This document shows, piece by piece, positions 10,835 through 21,439 of a stretch of 64,000 nt of DNA. How positions within the stretch are numbered: position 1 is the stretch's first letter; every line of letters begins with the position of its first letter. This DNA comes from Muscardinus avellanarius. Its lineage: Eukaryota > Chordata > Mammalia > Rodentia > Gliridae. The stretch is taken from NCBI GenBank assembly GCA_963383645.1, contig OY726558.1, forward strand, positions 181,942,634-182,006,633. Direction: 5' to 3'. Below the pieces are notes generated by a model. It did not search any database, was not told where the DNA came from, and was given only the letters and a program-made list of their open reading frames with translations. A program made the position numbers and the translations under genes.

Positions 10835-11065
10835 TATGGCAAACTTGCTGGGCATGGTGGCGCATGCTTGTAATCCCCGCGCTTGGGAGGCGGAGACAGG
10901 AGGATCGCGCAGGTTCGAAGCCAGCCCCGCGCTGGCTTAGGAGACCCTGTTTTCAAATAAAGATGTAAAAATAGGTCTGGGAGTGTAGGCAGGAGGTGGA
11001 AGGGCTTCCAGGAACCCCAGTACCACCAAAAAAAAAAAAAAAAGAAAAAATATATATGGCAAACT
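10835..11065 (+). repeat. Young B1-ID SINE with 11-bp target duplication
   Basis: Full-length sense copy (about 10,846-11,054) flanked by perfect 'tatggcaaact' repeats (10,835-10,845 and 11,055-11,065). The left half keeps a perfect Pol III B box core (GGTTCGAAGCC) and CpGs. The right half is the young type ('gaagggcttccaggaacccc'). Confidence 0.93.
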
Positions 11066-11404
11066 AAAGCAAAATTATTTTGGATACTCAAGATTTGGCT
11101 GCATATATGCCCTTCAAATCCTTGTTTTGTTTTTTAAAAAATTGCTTTATTTTTTTTTGCTAAAGTCACATGATCATTATTTTCTGTGTAAAATGTCAGT
11201 CTCTCAGGTTGCCTTTGTGAGTTACAAGTATCTGCATGGCAAACAGGCTCTAGCCACTGTTCTGGCTCTTGTGATTTACCTTTTACTAGAAAAACAGAGT
11301 GAGAGATAGGCCTGGCACTGAAAGATGGTTCTTGGTCCCATTGAGGGCACTGAGGCAGGTGGGAGGGGAAGCAAGACAGGGACAATTGGTGGTTTGTTTT
11401 TCTT

Positions 11405-11590
11405 TAATATACTGAGGATTGAATCTAGAAACATTCTCTGAGCTACACTCATGATTTGTCTTGAAACAGGGTCTCTCTAGGCTTCTAAAAGTCTCCTACT
11501 TGTTGAGACTGTCATTAAAACTCTGATCCTCCTGTCTCAACCTTTCAAGTACTAAAATTGCATGTGTGCACTACCAGGCCCAGCCAGTAG
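11405..11590 (-). repeat. B1-ID SINE, old copy
   Basis: Antisense, strongly diverged: 'gaaacagggtctctctaggc', 'gatcctcctgtctcaacc', 'gcactaccaggcccagcc'. Confidence 0.75.
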
Positions 11591-11611
11591 TCTGTTGTGG
11601 GATTTTTCCCA

Positions 11612-11730
<119 letters not shown>

Positions 11731-11731
11731 G

Positions 11732-11932
11732 CGATTGGGGATTAAATCCAATGATTTTCTACCTCCAGGCTATAACTCCCAAGACCTATATTGTATTTTA
11801 TTTGGAAACAGTGTCTCACTAGGCTGCTGAGAGCCTACTAACTAGGTGAGGCTGGCTTTGAACCTGTGTGATTCTCCTGTCTTAGCCTCCCAAATACTGG
11901 GATTACAAACATGCGCCACCACACCCGGACAG
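11732..11932 (-). repeat. B1-ID SINE, older copy
   Basis: Antisense copy, 'gattggggattaaatccaat' to 'gcgccaccacacccgg'. Its tail corresponds to the adjoining AG/TG tract. Confidence 0.85.
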
Positions 11933-12324
11933 TGGTCTGATTTGAATGACAGGGCCTGACAACGAATAGCAAGTGCTCCAGAGAATTCCTAAATTCCTGC
12001 CAGATAAGCCTTTTTTGAATCTAGGTTTCCCGGCACAGGGAGCATCAGCCATTCTGGCTTTGCTTATCAACATATGCTCTGTTCCTACATTTATCATTGT
12101 TTAAAATACTTGAAGTTCCTTTCTATGCCTGTCAACCGGGAATTCACAGGCACTCTTCTTACAAAGGCTTGCTGATATTCTGCTTTTCACAGACTGTTGA
12201 AAACTTGACTGTCCTCTGAATCCCAAAACATCCCAATGTCATTAGTGACTTTTTATTCAGTGAGGAGACTTTATTTTCTTCACTTTATAAGAGAGAGAAA
12301 AAGAAAAGAGAGAAAATGCCTTTT

Positions 12325-12595
12325 AAAATATTCCTCACAGCCGGGCATGGTGGCGCACGCTTGTAATTCCAGTACTTGGTAGGCTGAGACAGGAGGATTA
12401 GGCTGGTTTGAAGCCAGCCTCAACTATTTAGTGAGGCTCTCAGCAACTTAGTGAGACCCTGTTTCCAAATAAAATATAAAATAGGCCTGGGAGTGTAGCC
12501 TGGAGGTAAAAAGGCCCTGGGTTCCATCCCAGTACCACCAAAATAAATAAATAAATAAATAAATAAATAAACAAACAAACAAATAAAATATTCCT
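12325..12595 (+). repeat. B1-ID SINE with AAAT tail and target duplication
   Basis: Sense copy 12,341-12,545 with an (AAAT)n/(AAAC)n tail to about 12,584, flanked by a perfect 11-bp duplication 'aaaatattcct' (12,325-12,335 and 12,585-12,595). The right half retains 'gccctgggttccatcccagt', the older B-box-bearing form. Confidence 0.93.
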
Positions 12596-13097
12596 TTCCT
12601 CCATAGAAAAGAGAACAGGGGAAGGCAGGAGAGAAGACAGAATAGGACAGGATAGGAGAAGGAGAGAAACATTAAGAAAGGCATCTTTTCTCTCTTTTCC
12701 CTCTCCTTTCTTCTTTTCTCCCTTCCTCTCCTTTTTTTTCCTCTTTACTCCTTTTTTCTTATGTTTCAAAAATTTCAACAAAATTTCTTAAGCTGCTGTC
12801 TAACTCTCTAATTTTATTCTCTGGAAGAAGTTTAAGCTGTATTATTTTGTTATTATTTTTATCAAACAGTCATGCTTTTAATGACATGCTGACAATGATG
12901 TTCCAGATATCATCTAAAGACAGAACTTAAAATATCATAATTATTCTTTGATTTTTAAAATCTTCATCCTTTCAAGAATCAGCTATTTTCAAACCCAAAG
13001 GGGTAAATTAAACTTTTATTTTTACAGAAAAAATGTAGTAACTTGAAGAAATAAATAGCTCACTGACAGTATTCAGTATTCAGTATTAACAAAATAT
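12596..13097. other. Purine/pyrimidine-rich then AT-rich DNA
   Basis: About 12,600-12,770 is a purine block followed by a pyrimidine block ('tctctcttttccctctcctt'). The rest is AT-rich. No gene seen. Confidence 0.5.
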
Positions 13098-13102
13098 CAA
13101 AT

Positions 13103-13430
13103 TGTTAGAAAATATGGGAATAAAGAAAACACAACTCAACAGATGGGAACAGGCGTTAATTTTGGTAAAGCCTGGGAGGGGAAACTGACCAGAAAGAGAA
13201 TCCATGAGAATCAGAAAGAACCCCTTCCTTATCGAATAGGGGCATTTTATGGAGCAAGGAAAGGAAATAAAGAAATAGTCATGTGTACTACTGGTTGGTA
13301 AGCCAGTGGTTGGTAAGTAACCAGTCACCTCAGGGCAAGGCAATGGTCAGGGGACACCATTCTTTGTTTCATCCTGTTTTGGTAGACTTCATGGCAAGAC
13401 CTTATAGTGCCTACCTTCCAGAGGTTTTGC
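13103..13430 (-). repeat. 3' LTR of the minus-strand ERV
   Basis: Starts (plus strand) 'tgttagaaaatatgggaata' and shares a run of landmarks with 18,444-18,770: 'aagcctgggaggggaaactg' versus 'aagcctggaaggggaaattg', 'cccttcctta', 'ttttatgga', 'cacctcagggcaaggcaatg' versus 'catctcagggcagggtaatg'. On the minus strand a CATAAAA element (a TATA-like core) sits in both copies. The internal end is uncertain: similarity fades at about 13,430, but the LTR could reach about 13,650. Confidence 0.75.
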
Positions 13431-13667
13431 AGTATTTATATTGGGAAATGGGCCACTGCTTTTGCTTTAGATACTTTCCACCTGACAATGAGATAAAGGT
13501 AGGCCTAGGGCTGGAAGTTGTGTTGCAGGTACTGTTAAGGCATCTAGAGGTTCTGTGCATTTGGGAGGATGACATATTTGCTTTTGGTCTGCAAGATAAG
13601 AGCCTCATTAATAGAACAGTTGGTGATTTTTTAAATTTGTGACATAATCAGGTTGATTATGCATTAT

Positions 13668-14063
13668 TCATGACCCAAAGAGTAACATGAAAAGGAAAAT
13701 GAGTAAAGGTGAGAGAAAGATTAAGAGCCATGCTATCCAGGAAGATTCATATCCAAAGATTTCTTTTGATTGGTGAATATTGTCTTGTTGTTTTTGCATA
13801 TCAAATATTAAACTAGCTATCTTTTTTGAATTGTCAGTAATATTAAAGAAATATTTCCTAGGAAATTCTTGACATCCCAAGTTATGGAATAAGAACAGAT
13901 AATCAATTGTTACCATATTTTCAAGAGTTGCCTGACATATCTCACCTAGTTCTTCACTGATAGCTGCCAAAGCTAAGGCTGTGCCATTAAAAGTTCTGGT
14001 GATTAGACAGGCCAGCTGACTTATTTGAATATAAGCCCTTGCCATTAATCCAGGGATGGCCAA
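13668..14063 (-). pseudogene. ERV envelope transmembrane (TM) subunit remnant
   Basis: A 131-codon frame ends just before the 3' LTR, where env TM is expected. In order it shows a hydrophobic fusion-peptide-like start (about residues 1-10), a heptad-type helix (about 20-50) leading into the region where class I TM proteins carry the immunosuppressive-domain segment, a single Cys where the family has a CX6CC disulphide motif, a linker, and a C-terminal hydrophobic membrane anchor of about 22 residues before the stop. In life TM anchors the envelope trimer and drives membrane fusion. Here the upstream frame is closed by a stop, the cysteine motif is incomplete and the surface subunit is mostly missing, so I call it a pseudogene. 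The first residue is a TTG codon, so it is not a genuine start. Confidence 0.8.
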
Positions 14064-14809
14064 TAAAGTGGCTCACAATTCTGCAACAAGAGCTCTAGAC
14101 CAGAGAGATGTAAATTATTACAGCTAGAGAGTAGAGAGAGCATGTGACTTGTGAATGAGTTGACAATGATAGAAAAAGTAAAATCATTTAGAGTTTTCCC
14201 ACATAACAGCAACCATGAAACCCCTTGAGAATGGTAGAATAAAAGAAGTTAAATTAAAAGACTGACCAACCTGAAGGTAGGCTCATCCCTGCTGTTGAGA
14301 TTCAGCTGCTTACAGTGCTTACATGTAAGTTTTTATATTACAAGTCTTTGTTTACAGTGATTACATTTAAGATGACATGGTGCTGGACCTATATGTAGAC
14401 AGTCTTCTGCAACAATCATGGAGATTGGAATGGGTTTTCTGAACCCTGAGCCTTACTGTGCGTGTTATGAGTAATGACAAAACACAAAAGGGTTGTTAGG
14501 TTAAGATTTGTCTGCTTTTGGATTCTTTGTTCTGTCAGGCCAAGATCAATTAGATGTGAGGTCAGGACCTGTTTTGTTGGATTGGGTTTGAACTTTCAGA
14601 AGGGAAATGTGTTCAGTACATTTTCTGCCATGTGAGTCCAGAATTTAGTTCTAAAGAGAGCATAAGTAGGGTTTGGAGTAACTTGGAAAAATATAGGCAT
14701 TGATTTTTTTGTATATCAAAAGAGTAGGACCAAGAGACTCCTCTTGGTCAGGTAAACTCAATTGTGTTTTTCCACTGCTGTTTTATATACTTGTATATAC
14801 AGGTATCTC
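14064..14809 (-). pseudogene. Probable residual env surface / deletion-junction region
   Basis: Only about 750 bases lie between the RT remnant and TM, where several kilobases of RNase H, integrase and SU would be expected. The minus strand has a Cys-rich frame near 14,310-14,410 (several Cys within 30 codons) that could be SU-derived, but stops interrupt all frames. The exact deletion point cannot be placed by eye. Confidence 0.4.
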
Positions 14810-15440
14810 TTAGAGTAGACTGTGGTCTTTTTCTGAGACAAGAGGCTCTCTTTTGTTATAGGAGTGATTATTAAGCCAATAAACGTGGCCCGTTGAGTGA
14901 TAAATTGAATTTTTTTTAATCCTATAACCATAGGTTGCCAGGGAATTTAGTAACTGGACATTATGAGCTATGGCAGTTTGCTGGGTTGGATTACAGAGCA
15001 ATAGATCATCATCATATAGGAGAATAATGCTGAGATTTAGGATAAGCCTTTTTGAGTTTGATTGGAGGGCCTGACTAAAGAAATGGGCTCTGTCGCCAAA
15101 GCATGACTTGAAAGAGTAAGTTGCTGGGCATGTCTGGTATTGTGATCTATCCAGGTAAAGGCAATTTTTGTGAGGATAGAGGCAGAGGAATAGTAAAGAA
15201 GATATCCTTTAAGTTTAATACTGAGGTAAAAGTGGTGGATGGAGATACTGAATAAGAAAATATGGAGGTTTGGCACTACTGGGTGGGTGTGGATCATGGC
15301 TTCATTTACACTTTGAAAGTCCTGCACTGAGCCAGAGGAGTCATCAGGTTTCTTGACAGAGAGGATAAGGTTATAATGCGGGAAGTCAGTAGAGATTAGA
15401 ATCTGAGCAGAGAGAAAGCATGAAATAATAGGTTGAAGTC
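14810..15440 (-). pseudogene. ERV reverse transcriptase fragment
   Basis: Two minus-strand frames (about 15,037-15,440 and 14,810-15,030) cover the fingers/palm of a retroviral RT. The first carries the K-P-D-x-S/G stretch followed by a D-F-x-S-V-N-E block and a V-V-P-N segment typical of class I ERV RT. The second carries the polymerase active-site box as Y-D-D-D (complement of 15,005-15,016), matching YxDD. The palm segment between them is frameshifted and reads as unrelated residues, and the RT thumb, RNase H and integrase are absent. RT would copy genomic RNA to DNA; this fragment cannot. Confidence 0.8.
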
Positions 15441-15663
15441 CTCCAAGACTGGCTGGGTTTCATGAGTATTGGAGAATGATGATAGAAAAAGGATCCTCCA
15501 ACAATATTTTTATTGGTGTCTGATAGATTACTATTTTTGAATAATTTGTGTCCAATATTTCTAGATTTATTTGGGATGGATATTTTGGTGATTGTTATCT
15601 CCCATTTGAGGCAGTGAGGTACATGAGTGTAAAATAAGGATGAATTTGTGTAAAATTATTTAG

Positions 15664-16146
15664 TTATATAGACATATCTAATTTGTGAAGTAAGTCCTTC
15701 CCCATATGGGGTGTAGGTCGTTGTGAAATCAACAGGGAGAAATGGAGAATGAAAGTCTTTCCAAAATAGCAAAATGAGAGTGGATTCTTGAAGTTTCCTG
15801 GGGTATCTTTTACTCCAACAACAGAGAGAGAAGAAGTGAGGAAAGGTCCAAAAAATTCTGTTAAAACAGATAAAGTCTTCTCAGTATGCAGAAGAAAGGC
15901 GATCATCTTACCAGATACTGTACATTTTGCCCAGGGTTCCATGGGCTTACAAGTGGCAGGGGCAGTGAATGCTGGGCCCTGCCAATCTGAAGCTGATAAG
16001 ATTATTAAAGAAGAGAGCTCCTTCACAGTAACCTGAAGGTCTGAGCATGGGATGTACTTGAATGAGGAGGGTGTCCTATTGGAGGGCGTTTCTACTCCCA
16101 GCACCCCCCTTGTCCATACGTTAGACAAGGCCCCTTTGGTGGCCAT
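15664..16146 (-). pseudogene. ERV protease remnant with lost active site
   Basis: A 160-codon frame (probably not a natural start) contains a retroviral aspartic protease domain in its second half. A hydrophobic strand leads to the active-site position, then a V-V-G-V flap-like stretch, then a C-terminal P-T-P-x-M-G-x-D-L-L signature with the G-x-D motif intact. The catalytic D-T/S-G triad is replaced: the codons at the complement of 15,880-15,888 read H-T-E, so the enzyme is dead. In the virus it would cleave Gag-Pol. It lies between gag and RT, the normal order. Confidence 0.8.
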
Positions 16147-16159
16147 GAATTATGACATT

Positions 16160-16760
16160 CCTTAGATTACCAACTGCCTTTGCCAAAACAGAAAGTTGCT
16201 GAGGGGTGGCTATATGATGAGGGACACTCTGACCTCTGGACTACAGAGACAAGCATCTGATACTTCAGGCACAAATGTCTTTCTTTTTGGTTTTGTTGTT
16301 CTTCCTCTCTGTCGTTAAAGGCCTTTAAGGCTGCTTTTAGGAGCCTCTTGAGTGGTCTAAGGACCCTCTTCTGTCTACTATAACCTTTTTACAATAACAA
16401 GAGCAGATTGTAAAATGAAAGATTGACATAAAATTGCTTTGTCTCCTGTGGATAGGGGCCAATATTGGTAAATTTAAGCATTACCTCTGGGAGATGTGAC
16501 AGGTAGACAGCAGGATTCTCAGTGACCACCGGTGCCAGTTCTCATAATTTACTGCCTTATGAGCATTTTTGTCCATTCCTGGCAAAAGAGAGGAGATCAT
16601 ATTGTTTCTATAGTTAAGAGAGTCATCTCCCTGTTAGTAAGTTCAATTAGGACTGGTTCTAAGAACAGCATCAATGCCCACCAGATAAGTTTTGAAAGTC
16701 TGTTGATAGAAGTAATCTGTATTGGCTTCAGCATATGACCTCCTTTTTCTCAGGGATAAA
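16160..16760 (-). pseudogene. ERV gag capsid/nucleocapsid-proximal remnant
   Basis: Minus-strand reading between 16,740 and 16,160 gives capsid C-terminal features of gammaretrovirus-like gag. An E-N-P-x-x-Y-L block is followed by a T-N-I-x-P-x-x-x-E-T stretch (near 16,510-16,430), then a charged K/R/E-rich segment with an F-N-D-R-E-E-E-Q motif (about 16,330-16,280), like the helix before nucleocapsid. A Cys-His zinc knuckle is not intact. At least two frameshifts are needed to follow it, and a SINE interrupts it at 16,810-17,023. Confidence 0.65.
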
Positions 16761-16809
16761 GGTTGAAATAAAGATTATATAAATAACTTCAAAGGTTAAT
16801 TTGTATTTT

Positions 16810-17023
16810 TTTAAAGTACTGGTGGTGAAACCCAGGGCTTTTTCTGCCTCCGGGCTATACTCCTAGACCTATTTTATACTTTATTTGGAAACAGGTTCTC
16901 ACTAAGTTGCTGAAAGCCTCAGTAAGTAATTGAGGCTGGCTTCAAACTTATATGATCCTCTTGTTTTAGCCTCCCAAGTGCTGGGATTACAAGCGTGTGC
17001 TACCATGCCAGGCTAATTTGTAT
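16810..17023 (-). repeat. B1-ID SINE inserted in ERV gag
   Basis: Antisense copy: 'gtactggtggtgaaaccca', 'gaaacaggttctcactaag', 'ctaccatgccaggcta'. Being moderately diverged and inside gag, it post-dates the retroviral integration. Confidence 0.85.
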
Positions 17024-18421
17024 TTTTGAGATAGTCCAAGGAAACTTTGACAAAATTTAGCAGGATCCTTGGAGAAAGGTCTTAGTCAAACCTCAACTAG
17101 GGCAAGGTCTGTCATAGAAAAGGTCGTATGAAGGCAGAGAATTTCTCAAGCCTCTTGTAGGTGAAATGGCACAGGTGCACATAAGGTGCGGAGAAAAAGA
17201 GGGGATGCTTTGGGGAGCCAGGGTGTGCCATCGCTACAGTGCAGCAGCAGTGGTTGTGTGAGGTGGAGGTCAGGCAGCCACCGAAGGCAGGGCTGCAGCA
17301 CACAGCTATGAACAGTCACACAATGGCAGCCAGGACCTTGGAAACTAGTTCAGTGCAAGCAACCAGGAGGAACAGCAGGAAGGAAACAGTAGAAGGTGAT
17401 GTAAAGAAAATAGTAGAAGGTGGCATTAGGTAAATGACCACAGGAGGCATAGCAGAAGCTGAGAGAGAAGCCATGATAGATGTAACCAAGAGGAGGTGCT
17501 TAAGGGGTAGAAAGGGATGGGGAGGTAGGCAGGCCTTGAAAGTGGCCATGGGGGAGGATTGTGAGGAGAGCTGGAGGTTGAGCCAGGGGAGGAGCTTGAG
17601 GAAGAATAGGAGGATATGAAGTTACCAGGAAATAACTGAAGGGTTAGAGGGGGAATGGGAGGATCTGTTATCTATGGTCAGGGCTCTTTGGCTAGGTCAG
17701 AAGAATCCAATGAAGATTTTCATTTTGGAAACTTAGTGTTGAAGAGGAGGACTCCTCCTTTTTGCTGTTCTGGATAATGAAGTTATTTAAATCTTGTAGA
17801 AATTTGGAGGTCGAATGTCTCATTTTCAGGTGATCAGCTCTTATTTTCCAATTTATATTGAGACTAAGCTATATTATAGTCAATGATACGGCACTTTTGT
17901 TTTCAGCTCCCCTTTTAGTTCCAAGGTGGAAAAATGTTTTAGTAGGCATGCCAGTGGAGACTTGGGGGTATCTTTGAGGTTTTGGAACCCAAAAGTCAGT
18001 AACCTAATTTGCTGGAGGACAGGCATGCCATTTTTGTTGCTGTTGTTGCAGAGAGTCTGTACAGGCCACCTCCTAAATGGATGGGAGTGGTAAGAAAGAG
18101 AAAGCTAAGCACCCTTGAAATTTCTGTTTGGGTGATTAAAGAGGTTTCACGGCCTTAGGCTGGTGCAGAAACTGAAATTCCCAGGAACAGGGGTGATACA
18201 GGAACCTGGTGAGGAATTCCAGAGGCAGGGGTAGTGTGGGTACCCTGAAGCCTTTTCTGTACCTACAAGAGGTAGACCAAGGCAAAACTTACCAGCAATG
18301 GCCAAAATGGCACTCTGGTCTGGATCCGTGTGAAAGAAAGAAAGGGAGGTGGCCCTAATCCCCTGATGGGTGGCTGGCTGGAAATCTTTTCAGGCAAAAT
18401 CGACATGACCACCAATTCAGT
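17024..18421 (-). pseudogene. ERV gag 5' part and leader
   Basis: Purine-rich on the plus strand (pyrimidine-rich, proline-coding on the minus strand, e.g. the P-rich frame at 17,316-17,549), as in a gag p12-like/matrix region. A K-D-P-A-K-F block near 17,060-17,040 fits capsid. No uninterrupted gag frame survives. The part above about 17.7 kb is presumably untranslated leader between the primer-binding site and gag. Confidence 0.5.
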
Positions 18422-18439
18422 TTCCGGGTTTGAGCACCA
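18422..18439 (-). promoter_or_regulatory. Retroviral primer-binding site, tRNA-Phe-like
   Basis: On the minus strand, four bases after the LTR end, TGGTGCTCAAACCCGGAA matches the complement of a tRNA 3' end including CCA. The best match I can judge is tRNA-Phe, about 15 of 18 positions. This supports 18,444 as the LTR/internal boundary and the minus orientation. Confidence 0.6.
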
Positions 18440-18443
18440 TAAA

Positions 18444-18770
18444 TGTTGGGGAATATGAGGATAATGAAAACACAGCTAGACAGACCAGGATAGGCTTTAA
18501 TCAGTATAAAGCCTGGAAGGGGAAATTGACTGGAAAAAGAGTCCACTAAAGTCAGAAAAAACCCCCTTCCTTAAAGACTAACGACTTTTATGGAAAAAGG
18601 AAGGGGTTGTGGGTACAGGGGCATACATATATGCTGCTGATTGATGGGGTAGTGGCCAGATCATCTCAGGGCAGGGTAATGATCAGAAGGCATTCTTCTT
18701 TCTTTGGTGCCATTTTTGGGTCTCTTTTTACTTAGTCCTCCCCAATCAGACTTCACAGTGCTCACATTTA
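18444..18770 (-). repeat. 5' LTR of the minus-strand ERV
   Basis: Begins on the plus strand 'tgttggggaatatgaggata', paired with the 13,103 copy. A TATA-like CCATAAAAG is on the minus strand (near 18,590). The outer end is uncertain (about 18,770); I could not find a duplication matching the flank at 13,098-13,102 ('caaat'), so part of the U3 end may be lost. Confidence 0.75.
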
Positions 18771-18774
18771 TTAA

Positions 18775-19830
18775 TATGTGAAATGTTGCCGATTTATATA
18801 ATGCTATATGTGAGCATTTGTAAAGATACGTGTACTCCAATTACATATTTCATGGTAAAATACAGCTCATCCATCTATAGACAGAAATGCCAACACACAC
18901 TGAAAATGCCCCGTCATATCAGGTTTTCACTATATTTGTGACAAGTGAAAAGTAAGCAATAAACAAAAAGAGTTGATAAGGTCAAACATCTGTAAGACTG
19001 TTTTCAGTTTGAGACACTTCAGTGTCATACATGCTAACAAATGAAAAGGCTTTAAGGAAAATGTGAAGAATGAGAAACTAAGAAGGTATACTGAAATTGA
19101 GATAAAAAAGAATAAAATATGTACACTCTAGCTCAGTGTGACAAAGGAAAATGAGAGATGTTATATGTGCTGAAAAACCTGGAAGTCGTACATACTCAAA
19201 CCTTGCAGTGTTATTTTGCATGCACACACACAAATATTTCTGTAATAACAGTCACATTTCCTTTGATAAGCTTTTAATTTAAAAAGCTTGCACATCATTA
19301 TTGTCAAAATAATTTTATGTAATTTCTCATGTATTTAATTACACTTTTAAAACTAATGATTTAAATTCAAAGAAAATAAATACCTCTACATTGTTGATTG
19401 TCAATATTTCTTCAGTAAAATTAATATACTATGATTCTGCTTGGAGTACTGGAAGAGTAAAACACTGGACCAAATATTTCCTGTTATATAACTCTATCTC
19501 TCTCATTAGCTAGTAATAATCCCTTAACCTCTCTTAGCCTAACTTTCTTTGTCTATATACTACAGAAATTGAATTGGATAATTTTCAAAAATTTTTCTGG
19601 ATGCTTAAACTTTTTATAATAAACTATGTGAATTACTGATTGTTGGTGATAATTCCATAAATTAGAAATGAATATACAGAAAATTAAAGCACTCTTTAAT
19701 AAAAAGAACCCCTTAATATAATACAGTCATATATAAGGCAACAAAAAGAAAAGTCAAGAGAGACTGGAGCTTCTCTGTTTCCTAACTCCTTGGTAAAAAA
19801 ATTCTGCAAATGAATGAACTATTCTATGTC
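18775..19830. other. AT-rich DNA without recognised features
   Basis: About 1 kb with no recognised repeat and no credible open frame. Confidence 0.5.
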
Positions 19831-19834
19831 AGGT

Positions 19835-20065
19835 GAGATGGGATTTAAGATTGTCAATGAATTCTCTAGAGGCAAGTACAAGGGTGTTCATTGACTGCAA
19901 AGCCAAGGAAGCTGAAATGGCTGTGGAAAGACAAGGATTTATTGGAAGAAATGAGAAATTTGTCAAGTGTACTGAATGCCTGTGGTGGGTGCTGGATGGG
20001 ATTGTGACCTATTGGCTTTATAAATTTCTTTTAAGGACTAATCAGCAGAGCTTTTTGACCTGAAA
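19835..20065 (-). repeat. Possible old LTR remnant
   Basis: The minus strand shows TTTATAAAG (near 20,018-20,026) and, about 75 bases downstream, CCAATAAATCC (near 19,940), the spacing of a promoter and polyadenylation signal in an LTR. GC content exceeds the surroundings. No family recognised and no target duplication seen. The plus frame 19,833-20,063 is probably fortuitous. Confidence 0.3.
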
Positions 20066-20469
20066 GAGATTTCTTTTTTGATAAACCAAACCTTTTCCTT
20101 TATTACAGGAAATATTTGTATTTTCTATACTTTTTTGTGGGGAGGGGAATGAACAAAATAATAGTAATAAAAATTAAAGTTTTCGAAGTTTATTTATTCA
20201 TTAACTAAAGTGACAAATGACAGAATTTGACATGACTGAAAAATTCACTATTGTGTGTATTATTTTGTTGAGTGAAAGAAAATATATAAATCAATAAATA
20301 TTTAAATATAGTAAGAGGTGAATATAAATGCTACTTACAAAACTAATATGTGAAATTTTTTTACAGTGTTACTGGAAAAAGATGGAGTACTGTAGATAAA
20401 GTGGTTAAGAGAATGTCTCTTTGAGATTATGATAGTAATGATAGAATCCTTCACATAGTTAAGAAGGAA

Positions 20470-20545
20470 GCCAGGCATGGTGGGGCATGCCAATAATAAG
20501 TCAGAGGTAGTATACCTCTGGGTTTATTTTCCAGTACCCCTCTTC
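20470..20545 (+). repeat. Internally deleted SINE
   Basis: A B1 head ('gccaggcatggtggggcatg') joins almost directly to an ID half ('gtcagaggtagtatacctct', 'ccagtaccc'), so the centre is deleted. Confidence 0.65.
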
Positions 20546-21439
20546 TCAAAAAAAGCAAAAAAGAATGAATAAAGAAGTAGTTATGAGAAAAGAATATTTT
20601 AACCAAAACTAATTTTTTGAAACAAAAAATGACATGATATTCTATTTCAGATTTTAAATAGACAAATGAAAAGCATTTTTATTTCTCATATATGATGAAA
20701 TGCTACAGAAATAAATTATGTGGATATTTCATGACAAAGCAAGAATATGTAGAAACCAAAGTCCTTTCATTCCATTCGAGTAAAAGAGTAAATAGATTTT
20801 TCCCAGCTCAATTTCTTATATCTACAATATTATAGAATTTGTGGTTATTAAAATCAATTATGACAAACTTGAAATAATATTTTACCAAGTGACTTGAATA
20901 TGAAAAATTTTAAATATTAGAATAGTGGTGAATTTGTATGGGATGCACTTTTCACTACTGGATTTGTGACTGTCTTTGATTTCTTCCAATTCTGACAGAC
21001 CCAGTGGCTCTTTTACTGCAGGTTACATTTTCAATTGACTCTTGACATTTTTCAGTAAAACCTTGTCTAATGTGAGGATCCTAAAGGTTAATCAGCAACA
21101 TAACAAATCAACTACTTATAACTGAGGACAGCAGAAGTGAATTAAAATAATTTTGTTCTGATTAAGTCTCCTCTCAAAGAAATAGAAAAAAGAAATTGAT
21201 TTTTCCAGCTAATGCATGAGAATTTATGTAATGATGGTATCTTTTATAAGATAAGTGTATATCACTAAGCAACAGAATCTTTGCATAAAGACTGGAAAGT
21301 CAGCTCTTAAGGTTGTAGATCTTTCCATCCTAAGAATTAAATATCTGAACATTTTTATGTTTACTTCTTTAAGGATTTAAAAAACATATTTTTAGCCACA
21401 TTAAAATTTCCATAATATGGATATATGTGAGAATACCAA
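20546..21439. other. AT-rich DNA without recognised features
   Basis: No gene or recognised repeat seen. Confidence 0.45.

Larger units (their letters stand above)
13103..18770 (-). mobile_element. Degenerate class I endogenous retrovirus
   Basis: A provirus-like element on the minus strand, bounded by related LTRs near 13,103-13,430 (3' LTR) and 18,444-18,770 (5' LTR). Reading from 18.4 kb down: a primer-binding site, leader, gag remnants (about 17.7-16.15 kb, split by a SINE), protease (about 16.0-15.66 kb), partial RT (about 15.44-14.81 kb) and env (about 14.5-13.67 kb). The protease, RT and TM features match the gammaretrovirus-like class. All frames contain stops or frameshifts. RT lies under 1 kb from env TM, so RNase H, integrase and most of the surface subunit are deleted. 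The LTRs have drifted apart, so this is an old, non-functional insertion. Confidence 0.85.

Noticed and set aside
12440..12781. 113-codon minus frame
   Set aside because: It reads the SINE, its AAAT tail and a low-complexity purine/pyrimidine block.
13098..13102. Target duplication 'caaat' for the ERV
   Set aside because: No matching copy is visible beyond the 5' LTR at about 18,770, so the outer end may be lost or mutated.
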